A stretch of DNA of 64,000 bases. Source: Prevotellaceae bacterium. GTDB taxonomy: Bacteria; Bacteroidota; Bacteroidia; Bacteroidales; Bacteroidaceae. The notes under the pieces are model-generated. The model ran no database searches and was not told the origin of the DNA. It worked only from the letters and a program-made list of their open reading frames with translations. Of the stretch, positions 54,925-64,000 are shown in pieces. The stretch is from assembly GCA_015256945.1 (NCBI GenBank), contig JABZLB010000010.1, positions 1 through 64,000 of the forward strand. The letters run 5' to 3'. The stretch's first letter is position 1, and every line of letters begins with the position of its first letter. Position numbers and translations under genes: made by a program.

Positions 54925-55986
54925 TTAGGGTTTTGCATTGACATTAATGACTACCTTTGCGTTGTCAGGGTCGTTTGTAATCATTAAAATACGTGGTTGT
55001 TGCTTAACATTCTTCAATCCTCCAGCCTCAGCAGTTATCTTAAGGCGAGTAGATTCTCCTGGTTTTAATTCAGTTTTTGCAAGTGAAACCTCAAGCCCCG
55101 CGGTTAACATTTGCAACGAATGTATTGTCAACGTACCGTTTCCCTTATTGGTAAGCAGAATGAATCCGCGTTTTTTGGCAGCACCTTGAAACCTTCCGAG
55201 ATTGAGTTGGCCGTCTGAAAGTCGGAGCTTAGGGACTTGCTGGTGTTGATTATCTGAAAGTTTTCCTAATGCTGGCAATGCTATGGCCGATACGGCTATT
55301 GCCTTTTCCTGATTTATTTTATCGCCAGGAAAGAGACCTAAATATACAGTTGTCTGTGTCAAACCGAGGTCATGCAGCAGCGATGAGTTCAGTTGGATAA
55401 TTACTTTACCCTTTCTTCCTGGAGCTATTCTTGCGGGCTGTACCTCTGCTGCAAGGTAATTGGGAAGACTCATCAGTACAGGACGTACTGTCTCATTGCC
55501 GTTATTGCGGATGTTTATTTCAGCAATAGGCATGTCACCCTGATTTACATTGTCGAACATTATATCGTTACGGTCGGCTGATAATGTTCCTAAGGTAATA
55601 GGGTAATTGCCGCTATATCCTGCAGGTTCGGCAGTAACAACACCCTTAATGGCTAACATAGTAGGTTCTTCAGCATTACTGAATATACCTATCTGCTTGT
55701 AGAAGTGGCCCATTTGTTTTGCATCGTAGGTTACACTAACCTCAAACGATGCTCCTGCTGTGACAGGATTCTTGGGAAAAGATACCGAAGTACAGCCGCA
55801 AGTTGTCTTTATACGGTTGATAAGCAATGGCTTGTCACCACTGTTTTTCAGCGTAAATACAGCAGTAACAGGGTGTTTAAACATAACTTGCTTGCAGTCG
55901 ATAGTGGTGTTTTTTGTCGATATAATCTGGGCATAAGCCCCCATGGTAAGGGTACTCAGGCCCAGTAAGAGAAAATGTTTAATCAT
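54925..55986 (-). CDS. Secreted DUF1573 (HYDIN-like Ig) protein
   Basis: 353 residues: signal peptide (1 to about 19, GAYAQ), then three Ig-like beta sandwiches. The first has the DUF1573 signature VTAVFTLKNSGDKPLLINRIKTTCGCTSVSF with Cys63 and Cys65; later domains repeat LLTNKGNGTLTIHSL. The family function is unknown, probably structural or adhesive in the periplasm or on the surface. It starts 9 bp after the alpha-2-macroglobulin gene ends, so the two are co-transcribed and possibly work together. Confidence 0.85.
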   Translation of the reverse strand: MIKHFLLLGLSTLTMGAYAQIISTKNTTIDCKQVMFKHPVTAVFTLKNSGDKPLLINRIKTTCGCTSVSFPKNPVTAGASFEVSVTYDAKQMGHFYKQIGIFSNAEEPTMLAIKGVVTAEPAGYSGNYPITLGTLSADRNDIMFDNVNQGDMPIAEINIRNNGNETVRPVLMSLPNYLAAEVQPARIAPGRKGKVIIQLNSSLLHDLGLTQTTVYLGLFPGDKINQEKAIAVSAIALPALGKLSDNQHQQVPKLRLSDGQLNLGRFQGAAKKRGFILLTNKGNGTLTIHSLQMLTAGLEVSLAKTELKPGESTRLKITAEAGGLKNVKQQPRILMITNDPDNAKVVINVNAKP

Positions 55987-55995
55987 AATTATTAT

Positions 55996-58900
55996 TTATT
56001 TCACAGACAGAGATTTTACCATTTCTCTGCCACTGTACTCAGGACTGTACGCACATTGTATGGTACAAAGCCCTGTTGTATAGTCGCCTGTGCGGTCAAG
56101 GTAATATGATGTTTCAATTACATGTATGCCTTTTGAGAGTTTATCGAAGTAGTAATTGGTAACATTATCTTGTGGTGCACAGTAATAGCCCCAACGATAA
56201 CCGCTTAATTGCTCTGCCGGTTCCATGCAAGCCGCACGCTTATCTTGCAGTTGCACGAAGTCAAAATCGCGTTCAGCCTTAATGGTTATACGCACTTTCA
56301 CCTTGTCTCCTGTTTTTAACATACCCTGATGGTCGGGTATTATATCACGTTTTACGCTTAAACCAGCTGCCGACGACTTTACATCCGATAGCTTTTGCCA
56401 TGATGAAGCATATAAGGCTCCCCAGGAAGTGCCGGGAGATTGTTTTTCAATGGTAAGTACTTTATTGTCTGCAGCAGGGACCGTTGCTTTTATATAGCCT
56501 AATCCGGCCGTTGCTTTGGACAGCTCTAAAGTCTTGCCATCAATTTTTAATACGCTGTTATTGCCCGATGAAAGTTTAGTCATATCCATCTTGCCATTGG
56601 CATTTGTGAGGAAAGCATAAACTGCATCCACAGTATTTATAGGAGTATCCCAGCTCTGTGTACGCTTTTCAGCCAGTAACCAGCGCTTCATTTCTTCTAT
56701 CGTTGTCGTGTCAGAAGGTGAGAGAATCTTCAGTGCTTCAATAGCCGCTACCTGTGTAGGTATGCGATAATTGCGCCAACTGTATGCAGCTTTTGGCGTT
56801 TCATAATGTCGGCCAGTTTCGTCATTCATCACACTGTATTCGTTCATGCTCTGTAAATAATCACGTGCATGTTTCATTTTTCCATAGTGAGCCAGTATAA
56901 CTGCCGACCTGGCCTTGCCATAAATGCTAAGCTGGGTAGGTATCTTGTCGAGCAAATCAATGAGATAATTCATATCAGATGTGGCATTTCTGCCTGCTAA
57001 AGCGCAGCTATATAAATAATGACAGGCCAGCTCGCTCGGCTGAAGGTGCTTCTCTCCTTTACGTTCAGCCTTCTTCAATTCTTTTACTTCGATTGTAATT
57101 TGCTTATCGAGGTAGTTGAAGGCATTGGCTTTCAGCGTAGTGAGTGCACCAGAAAGGGAAACGATGTTTTGCAGACGGGCAAGAATATTAGCCACTTCAA
57201 GTGTCATATATGGGCTGCCATTCATTCCTGGCCACCAGCTAAAGCTTCCGTCGCTATTTTGTAATTTCTGGAGTCTGGCGGTGAAATCACCTAAACGATA
57301 GTTTATGGTATTTTCATTAAGATAGCCTGCAAGCTGTTGCTTTTGCTCAGTTTCGCGAGCCGCATCGTTTATCCATGGCGTCTCATTAAGGAGTAGGGTT
57401 TTCAGCTCTTCGTTCTTTTGTAAGTTGCTAACCAAAGAATTCTCTTTCCCTGTTTCCTGTCTCCATTGGCGCATCACATCAGCAATCTTTTTCGATGAAC
57501 CAATAATTTGCTGACCAATAGCGTTAGAATAGATTGCAGCTGCTAAAGAAAGAGCATTGTCTTCTGACGGATTGGCAAGAGTAGGCAGGGCTTGAAGCAT
57601 GAGCCATGCGGGGTGATTGGTATACTCTATCGTCATACTCCCATCCTTGCTTCTGGGTGGAAACAACCCTTTAAGCTCTATATTTTTCGTGCCTTGATGA
57701 TGTTGTGTAAAAGGAACCGTAGTGGTAACGCGTTCCATGTCTGGCAGAATGGGGAGATAATGCTGTTCTCCATCGCTGAAGTCTTTGCCGTTAGCGAGGA
57801 TACGTACAATAAGCAAATCGCCATAACGTGCGTTATGTGACAGCTGTTTTGTATCGAGCACAAATGAAGCAGTTGTGCTTTTTCCTGCTTCAACAGCAAA
57901 GGGTTGCGCGAGCGTTAGCACCTCTTTGTTGTCTTCGGCCGACAGAAACTGTAAGCGTGCTGTGCCATTAACTGCATTCTCTGAAGTGTTAGAGATGAGC
58001 GTTGTAATTTGAACTTTATCACCCTGACGAATAAATCGGGGTATGTTTGGCTGCACCATTACTGTTTTTTGTGCCACAACATCAGCCTCAATCATTCCAT
58101 TATTAAGTTCCTTATCGTGCGCAAGACCTTTAAAATGCCATGTTGTGACACTTTCAGGTAGTGTAAATCGGATTGAGAAATTACCCTTTTCGTCACTCAT
58201 TAATGCAGGAGCAAAGTATGCTGTCTCGTTAAGATTTTCACGAATAGCGTCGTTTAGCGCCTGCTTTTCTGTTGATGCTTCATTTGAAAGGTTGCCTGTA
58301 GTAGCCTTCGTTTCTACCACATCAAACGCCTTTGATTGAACAGAGGCAGATCCTCTTATCTTAACTGATTTCTCCATAAGCGCAGGCTGGGCTGTGTATG
58401 CCGCCCTATTGCCATATAGCATTACAGCGTATGATAGCTCCGTTGATATGTCAGCGTTGAATCTTGAAAATATAAGGTCGCTGACATGAAAGGCTTTGTA
58501 CGATTCAAAACCATACAAACCGATGGCTCCTTCACTACCTCCTTCCCACAAAGCATTGCAAGGATAGAACCTGAATTTATGTGGTTGCGACCAGTAATTC
58601 GTATATATAGCATCGAGACTTTTGTCGTAAAGGGTAGCTATTAGCTGTGCTTTAGCTGGCTTCCCATTGGGTGCAAGCACTTGTAATGTCCACTCTTCCT
58701 TCTGGCCAGGCGTTAGTTTGTCGCGGAAAGTCTTCCATTGCAGCGTAAGCTTTTTGTTAGGAACAGGGCGTGATATAAATGTGCTGTGCTTATAAAGCTT
58801 GCCATGCCATACCCACGCTGTGAAGATAGAGAGTCCGTCTCCGTATTCTTCCTTGTACTGCAACTGACGTGTAATAACCTCGTTGCTGATATGCTGCGAC

Positions 58901-61488
58901 CCTTGTGCAATAACTTTCCCATTGGCAAATGCGGTATAGAATATCTCTGTTCCTTCATTTGAAGAACCTAATTGCAACCAAACGGGCTTACCATCATCAG
59001 AAAATTGTGTGGCTGAAACGTAATACCAGTCGGGTGTATTAAATACAGGGCGTTTGTCGTCCATACTGAAAACAATAACCTCTTGCTTGATGGTGTCACC
59101 TTCGCAGGTAGCAAACAATGTGTGTTTACCCACTGTTAACTTGTGGCTAAGCACGATAGGGGTATTGGCTGCTGCCGTAGCTTCTGGCTCTTGGTTAAAA
59201 CGATAGGTTATGGTTCCGTCAATCAGTTCGCCCATTGCATTCTTGCGGGTGAAGCTAAACTGTGATAAGCTGTCAATCTGTACCTTGGTGGGAAGGTTTG
59301 TAGTAAGCACAGCGTTACGATTACTTAAAGGCAGGCGCAGTTCTTCCTCGTGTGTTTCGCCATCTGTTGCCGTTACTTTGGCTCTAATAACAAGCTGATA
59401 GAAGAGAGGTATATCGATGTCATCTTGTGGAGGAAACACCATTGGAACCTTCATCTTAAATGTGCCATCGTTAGCAGTTACTACTGTATCGCCCACCACT
59501 GTACCCTCATTTCGCACACCGTTTCTTCTCCACCACCAACTTTGTTCGCGTTTAACGGTGTATACAACTTTGGCTCCTTGCACAGGCACACCAGCGTAAC
59601 TACGGGCTGTTCCTGTCACCGTGATGGTATCGCCGGGGGCATATTGTTTTTTGTATTTGTCAATTTCAACCTTGAATTTAGGACGTTTGAACTGTTCAAC
59701 ACGAACAACAACAACACGTCCTTTGCCCTTAAAGTTTGCCTTTATCGTATAGCTTCCTGTCAGTCCGCTTTGTGGAAGGACGAAGTCGGCCGACAGTGTG
59801 CCGTAGTCATCTGTATTAACTGTTTTCTCGATTACGTTCTTGTCGTTGGCATCTAACAGTGTAAGCTTGATACTTTCCTTAGCCAAAACTTGGGTTGAAA
59901 GCGTTGCAGGGATATTGTGCCAGGCCATACCTGCCACGTGGATTGTTTGCCCAGGGCGATATATTGAGCGGTCAGTGTACAGCCTTATCTGGTCACTTTC
60001 GGGTTCAATAGCATTGCTAAAGTAGGCTGCATTCACAGGAAGATTGTCGCAAGCCTTGTCATTTTCAGTATAGGGATAAATGGTATTAGGGTAGCGCTGT
60101 TGTGTATGGTATATCACTTCACCATTTTCTCCTGTTACCAAGTGGTCAACATGTGCAGTTTTATTGCGCCAATCCTTTTCAGTTGTAATGGTTAAATTTA
60201 CACCTGGAATAGCCTTTCCTGTTGTCGCATTCACTGTAACAAGGCGCAGGGTCTCTTTATCAATCTTTTCGTGAATGACGTAAAGGTTGCTCACGCGCAG
60301 CAGTTCGCGCTGTGGTTCAATGGCTTTATTATCTGCCGAAACCTCAATGAGATAAACACCTATGGGCATACCCTTTAAACTTACCGAATCTGCACACTCT
60401 TTCCAATCGGGCTGACCGAGGTAGCGTCGCGTAATGGTTTGCACGGGAACAGGCTGAATGTAGCGCCGCAGTTGTGCATAATCTTTCTTGCTTGACGCCT
60501 CGAGTTTTGTGTCTCCACCTATGTTTACCTTGTAAACCTTGACGGTAAGCTCATTGATGTTGCGTATCAGGTTGATACGAATCTGCCGTTCAACATCGGG
60601 CAGAAGCATGCGGTCGCCGATGCTGATGTTGAATTCGGGCTGCTGAAGGCCGAGCAATGCGTTGCGCAGCACGTTCATTCGGGGCCATTTCCCCCATTGA
60701 TTGAGGGCGTAATTAATATAGTTTACCAGACTTTCTGCGGGGGTATCGGTGGATTCGGATATAAAGTTGTAGTGTTCAATAGCCAATTCGCCAGCTTCGG
60801 GTATGTCGCGATAAACCTCAATAAGCGAGTCAAGACTGTGCAGATAACGTGACTTTCGGGCTACTTTTGTATCTTCATCGCGTGTTTCCTGCAGGGCTTT
60901 CAGTGCCATTAAACAGGCTGCAGGGCGATTACCATGAGCATTATAATACTTGCTAAGCGTGCTGTAATCTCTGGCATACATGCCTATAACATGCAACAAA
61001 TCGTTGTTGAATATTCGGCTGTCAAGGCCCAACGTAAAGGCTGGCTGCAATTCTGTTGTCTTGTGACGGGCCAGTTCATCGGGGTTTGCCATCGCTTTCT
61101 GGAAGTATGGCCGACTTAGTTTGTCGGGGTCAATATTGCTTTGTGAGAGGTCTTGATAAATTAATCCCAATGCACAATTGTAAACAGCTTGCAGAGCTTT
61201 GTTCTGTGTTTCAGCCTCTTTCTGTTTAATTTCTTCAATGGTTGAAGCCACTTTCTCGTCATTGAACAGGCGGCAGGCATGGTATTTCTCTAACTGGGCT
61301 TTGATGAGATGGCCGTAATTGTCTTCGGCTGTTGCTTTTGCAATGATATTATTCAGAAGAGAAATCTCGGTCTTGGGGAGGTCTTTCTGTCGGGCTTCAG
61401 TTACCTTTTTCCATAAAGTAGAGAAGCTTTCTGCCATTATCATGGCGGGAACGAGCAGCAAAGTGAGCGTGAACAGAACCTTTTTCAT
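55996..61488 (-). CDS. Bacterial alpha-2-macroglobulin-like protein lacking thioester
   Basis: 1830 residues with a Sec signal peptide (1 to about 19, no lipobox). The N-terminal 320 residues are helical and TPR-like; next come MG-type beta domains (YLIEVSADNKAIEPQRELLRVSNLYVIHEK, SDQIRLYTDRSIYRPGQTIHVAGMAWH typical of MG2), a bait-like region near 1090-1130, the A2M domain (ESVTTWHFKGLAHDKELNNG) and a C-terminal helical barrel (SDGSFSWWPGMNGSPYMTLEVANIL). Where thioester members have CxEQ, this one reads NPSEDNALSLAAAIYSNA, with no cysteine. A protease-trapping or envelope role is inferred. It opens an operon with DUF1573 and ispH. Confidence 0.87.
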   Translation of the reverse strand: MKKVLFTLTLLLVPAMIMAESFSTLWKKVTEARQKDLPKTEISLLNNIIAKATAEDNYGHLIKAQLEKYHACRLFNDEKVASTIEEIKQKEAETQNKALQAVYNCALGLIYQDLSQSNIDPDKLSRPYFQKAMANPDELARHKTTELQPAFTLGLDSRIFNNDLLHVIGMYARDYSTLSKYYNAHGNRPAACLMALKALQETRDEDTKVARKSRYLHSLDSLIEVYRDIPEAGELAIEHYNFISESTDTPAESLVNYINYALNQWGKWPRMNVLRNALLGLQQPEFNISIGDRMLLPDVERQIRINLIRNINELTVKVYKVNIGGDTKLEASSKKDYAQLRRYIQPVPVQTITRRYLGQPDWKECADSVSLKGMPIGVYLIEVSADNKAIEPQRELLRVSNLYVIHEKIDKETLRLVTVNATTGKAIPGVNLTITTEKDWRNKTAHVDHLVTGENGEVIYHTQQRYPNTIYPYTENDKACDNLPVNAAYFSNAIEPESDQIRLYTDRSIYRPGQTIHVAGMAWHNIPATLSTQVLAKESIKLTLLDANDKNVIEKTVNTDDYGTLSADFVLPQSGLTGSYTIKANFKGKGRVVVVRVEQFKRPKFKVEIDKYKKQYAPGDTITVTGTARSYAGVPVQGAKVVYTVKREQSWWWRRNGVRNEGTVVGDTVVTANDGTFKMKVPMVFPPQDDIDIPLFYQLVIRAKVTATDGETHEEELRLPLSNRNAVLTTNLPTKVQIDSLSQFSFTRKNAMGELIDGTITYRFNQEPEATAAANTPIVLSHKLTVGKHTLFATCEGDTIKQEVIVFSMDDKRPVFNTPDWYYVSATQFSDDGKPVWLQLGSSNEGTEIFYTAFANGKVIAQGSQHISNEVITRQLQYKEEYGDGLSIFTAWVWHGKLYKHSTFISRPVPNKKLTLQWKTFRDKLTPGQKEEWTLQVLAPNGKPAKAQLIATLYDKSLDAIYTNYWSQPHKFRFYPCNALWEGGSEGAIGLYGFESYKAFHVSDLIFSRFNADISTELSYAVMLYGNRAAYTAQPALMEKSVKIRGSASVQSKAFDVVETKATTGNLSNEASTEKQALNDAIRENLNETAYFAPALMSDEKGNFSIRFTLPESVTTWHFKGLAHDKELNNGMIEADVVAQKTVMVQPNIPRFIRQGDKVQITTLISNTSENAVNGTARLQFLSAEDNKEVLTLAQPFAVEAGKSTTASFVLDTKQLSHNARYGDLLIVRILANGKDFSDGEQHYLPILPDMERVTTTVPFTQHHQGTKNIELKGLFPPRSKDGSMTIEYTNHPAWLMLQALPTLANPSEDNALSLAAAIYSNAIGQQIIGSSKKIADVMRQWRQETGKENSLVSNLQKNEELKTLLLNETPWINDAARETEQKQQLAGYLNENTINYRLGDFTARLQKLQNSDGSFSWWPGMNGSPYMTLEVANILARLQNIVSLSGALTTLKANAFNYLDKQITIEVKELKKAERKGEKHLQPSELACHYLYSCALAGRNATSDMNYLIDLLDKIPTQLSIYGKARSAVILAHYGKMKHARDYLQSMNEYSVMNDETGRHYETPKAAYSWRNYRIPTQVAAIEALKILSPSDTTTIEEMKRWLLAEKRTQSWDTPINTVDAVYAFLTNANGKMDMTKLSSGNNSVLKIDGKTLELSKATAGLGYIKATVPAADNKVLTIEKQSPGTSWGALYASSWQKLSDVKSSAAGLSVKRDIIPDHQGMLKTGDKVKVRITIKAERDFDFVQLQDKRAACMEPAEQLSGYRWGYYCAPQDNVTNYYFDKLSKGIHVIETSYYLDRTGDYTTGLCTIQCAYSPEYSGREMVKSLSVK

Positions 61489-61514
61489 GTGCTATTAATT
61501 TTGATCAGTCCTTG

Positions 61515-61548
61515 CAAAGATAGAGAATATAATCGGAAAACAGTCAAA
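61515..61548 (-). promoter_or_regulatory. Promoter of the alpha-2-macroglobulin operon
   Basis: On the minus strand: TTTG (61545-61548), a 22-bp gap and TATCTTTG (61515-61522), 27 bp before the start codon. Confidence 0.6.
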
Positions 61549-61879
61549 ATATATAGCAAAAAAGAGTGAGTATACAGCAGTAAAGAAATTTAAACTCATA
61601 AGCTGTGACTCATCTCAATTGATGATACGAAGAGTTGTTTACAACTTGTTTTTCGTACCATTATTTTGTTTTTACTGACTGTTTATGATTCTCCATCACA
61701 AGGGTAATTTTAAGAATATAACTTTACAACAAAATGAATAATTGTAAATAATATTCATCAATAAATGAAAACATTTTGTCTTCTGAAAGAGAAAATAATA
61801 TATTGGTTTTGCTTTCTTTTTGTTGAAAATTGAAAATTTCAGACTGATTTTTGAACGATGATTTTGTGATGTTTTTGTC

Positions 61880-61989
61880 TTTACGGCACAATCGACTTCC
61901 CTTTACGATGTAATGTCGTTCCCTTTACATCGTAAAGGTGTGACGATTACGGCGTAATCGTGTTGCAATTACATCGTAAAGCCAGATCA
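61880..61989. repeat. Five 22-bp units of alternating inverted TTTACGATGTAA motifs
   Basis: Units start at 61880, 61902, 61924, 61946 and 61968, each exactly 22 bp. Their cores alternate between TTTACGATGTAA and its reverse complement; unit 4 holds the 19-bp palindrome ACGATTACGGCGTAATCGT. It sits in the 760-bp gap between the alpha-2-macroglobulin promoter and cmk. The remainder of that gap (61549-61879 and 61990-62178) is AT-rich with no gene seen. Confidence 0.75.
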
Positions 61990-62178
61990 AAACTATCGTA
62001 ATGATGATGTAACTGCCTGATTGTAGGTTTTTTAATGTTTAATTATGTTTTTTACTTGTTCGCATAATAGTTGTGCTTTTTTGAAAACAAGCGAAAAATA
62101 AAACGTAATTTGGTAAGAAAGATTGTGTAGTAATGGATAAAATATATTTACAAAAACTTAAAACAATGAGCTGCAAAA

Positions 62179-62213
62179 AATCCGCTTAAGGCATTGTATA
62201 CCCCAGGCGGATT
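62179..62213 (-). terminator. Terminator of cmk
   Basis: AATCCGC (62179-62185) pairs with GCGGATT (62207-62213); six T follow on the minus strand. Confidence 0.7.
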
Positions 62214-62249
62214 AAATGTATTTTCAGGTTGAAAAGAGTGAGGGGCGCG

Positions 62250-62945
62250 TTAGTTGCCGGCAGCCTTGCGATATTTTTCCATCAGCCAGCTGTTCTGTTC
62301 AGCTATGGTCATGGTGCTGTTATCAAGCTCGATGGCATCTTTTGCCTTGCGAAGGGGCGATACTTCGCGATGTGTATCAATGTAGTCACGGTCCTGAACG
62401 TTCTTCAAAATAGCAGCATAGTCAGCTGCCTGTCCCTTTGCTTTTAACTCGTCAAAACGGCGTTGCGCACGCACTTCGGCCGAAGCCGTAACAAAAATTT
62501 TAAGTTCTGCATCGGGGAAAACAGTGGTACCTACATCACGCCCATCCATAACGATGCCTTTTTCCTTACCCATTGCCTGTTGCTGTGCAACCATAGCTGA
62601 ACGCACAAAGGGAATAGCAGCAATAGGACTAACGTGCGAACTGACTTCCATTCCACGTATTTTACTTTCGATACATTCCCCATTGAGATAGGTATCAGGA
62701 TGTCCGGTGGTGGGGTTTAGCTCGAAACTGATATGAATTTCGGGCATTAATGCTTCCAGTTTTGCTGTGTCAACTTTGTTGTCGGCACTGAAAAGTTTAT
62801 GCTGTAATGCAAAAAACGTAACTGCACGATACATGGCACCTGTGTCAACATAAACGTAACCTATCTTTTTTGCCAGGTCTTTTGCCATGGTACTCTTTCC
62901 ACACGATGAGAAACCATCAATGGCAATTGTTATCTTTTTCATCAT
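62250..62945 (-). CDS. cmk: Cytidylate kinase
   Basis: 231 residues. The P-loop GFSSCGKST (11-19) is followed by the NMP-binding start YVYVDTGAMYRAV and the conserved VMDGRDVGTTVFPDAELKIFVTAS. It phosphorylates CMP and dCMP with ATP. A double ATG opens the frame, so the start may be one codon later. It lies about 200 bp downstream of porQ on the same strand, an order shared with other Bacteroidales, where ispH normally follows. Confidence 0.94.
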   Translation of the reverse strand: MMKKITIAIDGFSSCGKSTMAKDLAKKIGYVYVDTGAMYRAVTFFALQHKLFSADNKVDTAKLEALMPEIHISFELNPTTGHPDTYLNGECIESKIRGMEVSSHVSPIAAIPFVRSAMVAQQQAMGKEKGIVMDGRDVGTTVFPDAELKIFVTASAEVRAQRRFDELKAKGQAADYAAILKNVQDRDYIDTHREVSPLRKAKDAIELDNSTMTIAEQNSWLMEKYRKAAGN

Positions 62946-63038
62946 ATTATGAGTTTAAAGCCACTATGTAAGGGCGATGATTTTAATTGATTTTCTGGTT
63001 TAAAACATTGTGCTCGGCCAATGTTTTAAATATGGTAT

Positions 63039-63125
63039 AGCATTGTTTTTTACTATTTTCTCTTTTTACTCTATGCTTTTTTGTTCAGCTTTAATCCTTC
63101 GTTCAGCATTGTTTTTTACTATTTT
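63039..63125. repeat. Direct repeat, two 21-bp copies 66 bp apart
   Basis: AGCATTGTTTTTTACTATTTT occurs at 63039-63059 and identically at 63105-63125, an offset of 66 bp (3 x 22). A 12-bp perfect stem (62999-63010 with 63019-63030) lies just to its left. It is located between porQ and cmk. Confidence 0.7.
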
Positions 63126-63147
63126 ACCTCTTTACTTTTTTACTCTT

Positions 63148-64000
63148 CTAAAGTTCATACGCCACATTCAGTACCAGACTTGAGCTGCTTACATGATATT
63201 TACCATAGGCAATATTCAGCTTAAAGCGTTCGAGGTTGAGCCCAGCACCTAAGGAAAGGCCGGCCCCATGACTGCTATTCTTGTCAGCAGACATCATTTT
63301 CATTTCATCGGCACGGCGAAAATTGTAGCCACCACCAATCCAGAAGCTCTCGGTCAACATCACATCAGCACCGACAACACAGTGATTGAGGAATTTGTAA
63401 TCGAGGTGATTGAGATCGACTAACGTCGCATGTAGTCGGAAAGGAGAGCCTGTAAAGCGTTTGCTTACACCCATCTGAATATCAAACGGCATGCGTTCGA
63501 AGTTGTCGTTATAGGCTTTCAGTTGTCCGCCAAGGTTCTTAAGCACCAGTCCTAACGACCATTCATGGTCAGGATCGTAATAGTTAAGGCCAAGGTCCAC
63601 ACCAAAACCTATGGAGTTGTAGTCGGCAATATATGAGGTAATCAAACGTGCAGAAATACCGCCTGTGAGGCGATTGGTAAGCATGTACGAAAAATATCCT
63701 GCAAAAGATAAGTCTTTTGCCGTGAACTCACCGGTTTGAATATTGTGCTCATCAACCTCTTTCATCTTTCCATAATCCACATATTGTGCAGAGACAGCCC
63801 AGGAAGCGTGCTCCTTTACAATACGATTGAAGCTGGCACTGGCTATATTTGCTCCCGACATGTAATTCATGTAGTTGAGGTTTATCGTCTTGTCGTTGAC
63901 CGATGATAGCAGTGCAGGGTTGTGGAAAATAAGAGCCTCGTCGTCCTCAATAACCGTAATGTTGTCGCCTCCGAGGGCTGCAGCATGGGCACTGACAGGC
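63148..64000 (-). CDS. porQ: Type IX secretion protein PorQ (5' end outside the window)
   Basis: At least 284 C-terminal residues of an outer-membrane barrel; the frame stays open to the window edge, so the start and signal peptide are missing. It reads AAALGGDNITVIEDDEALIFHNPALLSS and then barrel strands ending KLNIAYGKYHVSSSSLVLNVAYEL, with YFSYMLTNRLTGGISARLI, matching PorQ/FadL-type proteins. PorQ works with PorU, PorV and PorZ in attaching T9SS cargo to the surface, which fits the secreted proteins with short C-terminal tails in this window. The neighbour cmk supports the call. Confidence 0.82.
   Translation of the reverse strand, partial: PVSAHAAALGGDNITVIEDDEALIFHNPALLSSVNDKTINLNYMNYMSGANIASASFNRIVKEHASWAVSAQYVDYGKMKEVDEHNIQTGEFTAKDLSFAGYFSYMLTNRLTGGISARLITSYIADYNSIGFGVDLGLNYYDPDHEWSLGLVLKNLGGQLKAYNDNFERMPFDIQMGVSKRFTGSPFRLHATLVDLNHLDYKFLNHCVVGADVMLTESFWIGGGYNFRRADEMKMMSADKNSSHGAGLSLGAGLNLERFKLNIAYGKYHVSSSSLVLNVAYEL

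Noticed and set aside
62999..63030. A 12-bp perfect stem between porQ and cmk as a terminator
   Set aside because: The stem is AT-rich, with no clear T-run on the minus strand, and porQ-cmk are probably co-transcribed. Left as a hairpin of unknown role.

Overview
The window looks like chromosomal DNA from a Bacteroidales bacterium, most probably a Prevotella-like oral or gut species. The signs are Bacteroidetes promoter boxes (TTTG, about 19 bp, TAnnTTTG) upstream of many genes, an STN/TonB receptor paired with a DUF4249 lipoprotein and a FecR/ECF sigma pair, a PorQ gene of the type IX secretion system (T9SS), several large secreted proteins ending in short GIYI/GVYI...K tails, and the GDP-fucose pair fcl-gmd. 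The species is not claimed.

Layout. 1-2.5 kb: the 3' tip of a 5S rRNA and its terminator, an array of fourteen degenerate 22-bp repeats, an orphan promoter-terminator unit, a secreted BspA-like protein and a very small protein. 2.6-8.1 kb: ECF sigma factor, TonB receptor, DUF4249 lipoprotein and FecR. 8.1-12.3 kb: a four-gene cassette resembling Gram-positive dltABCD (amino-acid adenylating ligase, carrier protein, MBOAT acyltransferase, DltD-like SGNH protein), which is unexpected in a Gram-negative genome. 12.6-20 kb: a large FAD/Fe-S dehydrogenase, an ACT plus DUF711 pair, a DUF389 membrane protein and a barrel protein. 20-24 kb: a murein-peptide operon (NlpC/P60, Tat-type L-Ala-D/L-Glu epimerase, transglutaminase-like). 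24-28 kb: tRNA-Tyr, an acyltransferase and a secreted nuclease operon. 28-34 kb: OmpA, fcl-gmd, an HD protein, and rplU-rpmA. 34-42 kb: a flavin-binding (NimA/PPOX-like) protein, a secreted propeller-like protein and barrel protein, Hsp20, nagB, and a UvrD-type helicase with a DnaQ-type exonuclease built into it. 42-54 kb: two large adhesin-like proteins, an OPT transporter and ClpB. 54-64 kb: ispH, DUF1573, a very large alpha-2-macroglobulin-like protein, cmk, and porQ running off the right edge.

Functional themes. The envelope dominates: surface adhesins and a nuclease probably exported by Sec and T9SS, peptidoglycan peptide turnover, fucose supply for surface glycans, and the Dlt-like cassette that may add an amino acid to an extracytoplasmic polymer. 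The most novel items are the Dlt-like cassette (its ligase lacks the cysteine that marks D-Ala enzymes), a dispersed hairpin repeat family with a strict 40-5-40 bp design at three intergenic sites plus an 18-bp remnant at a fourth, and several arrays with a 22-bp or 66-bp period. All calls come from reading the sequence; no database searches were run.
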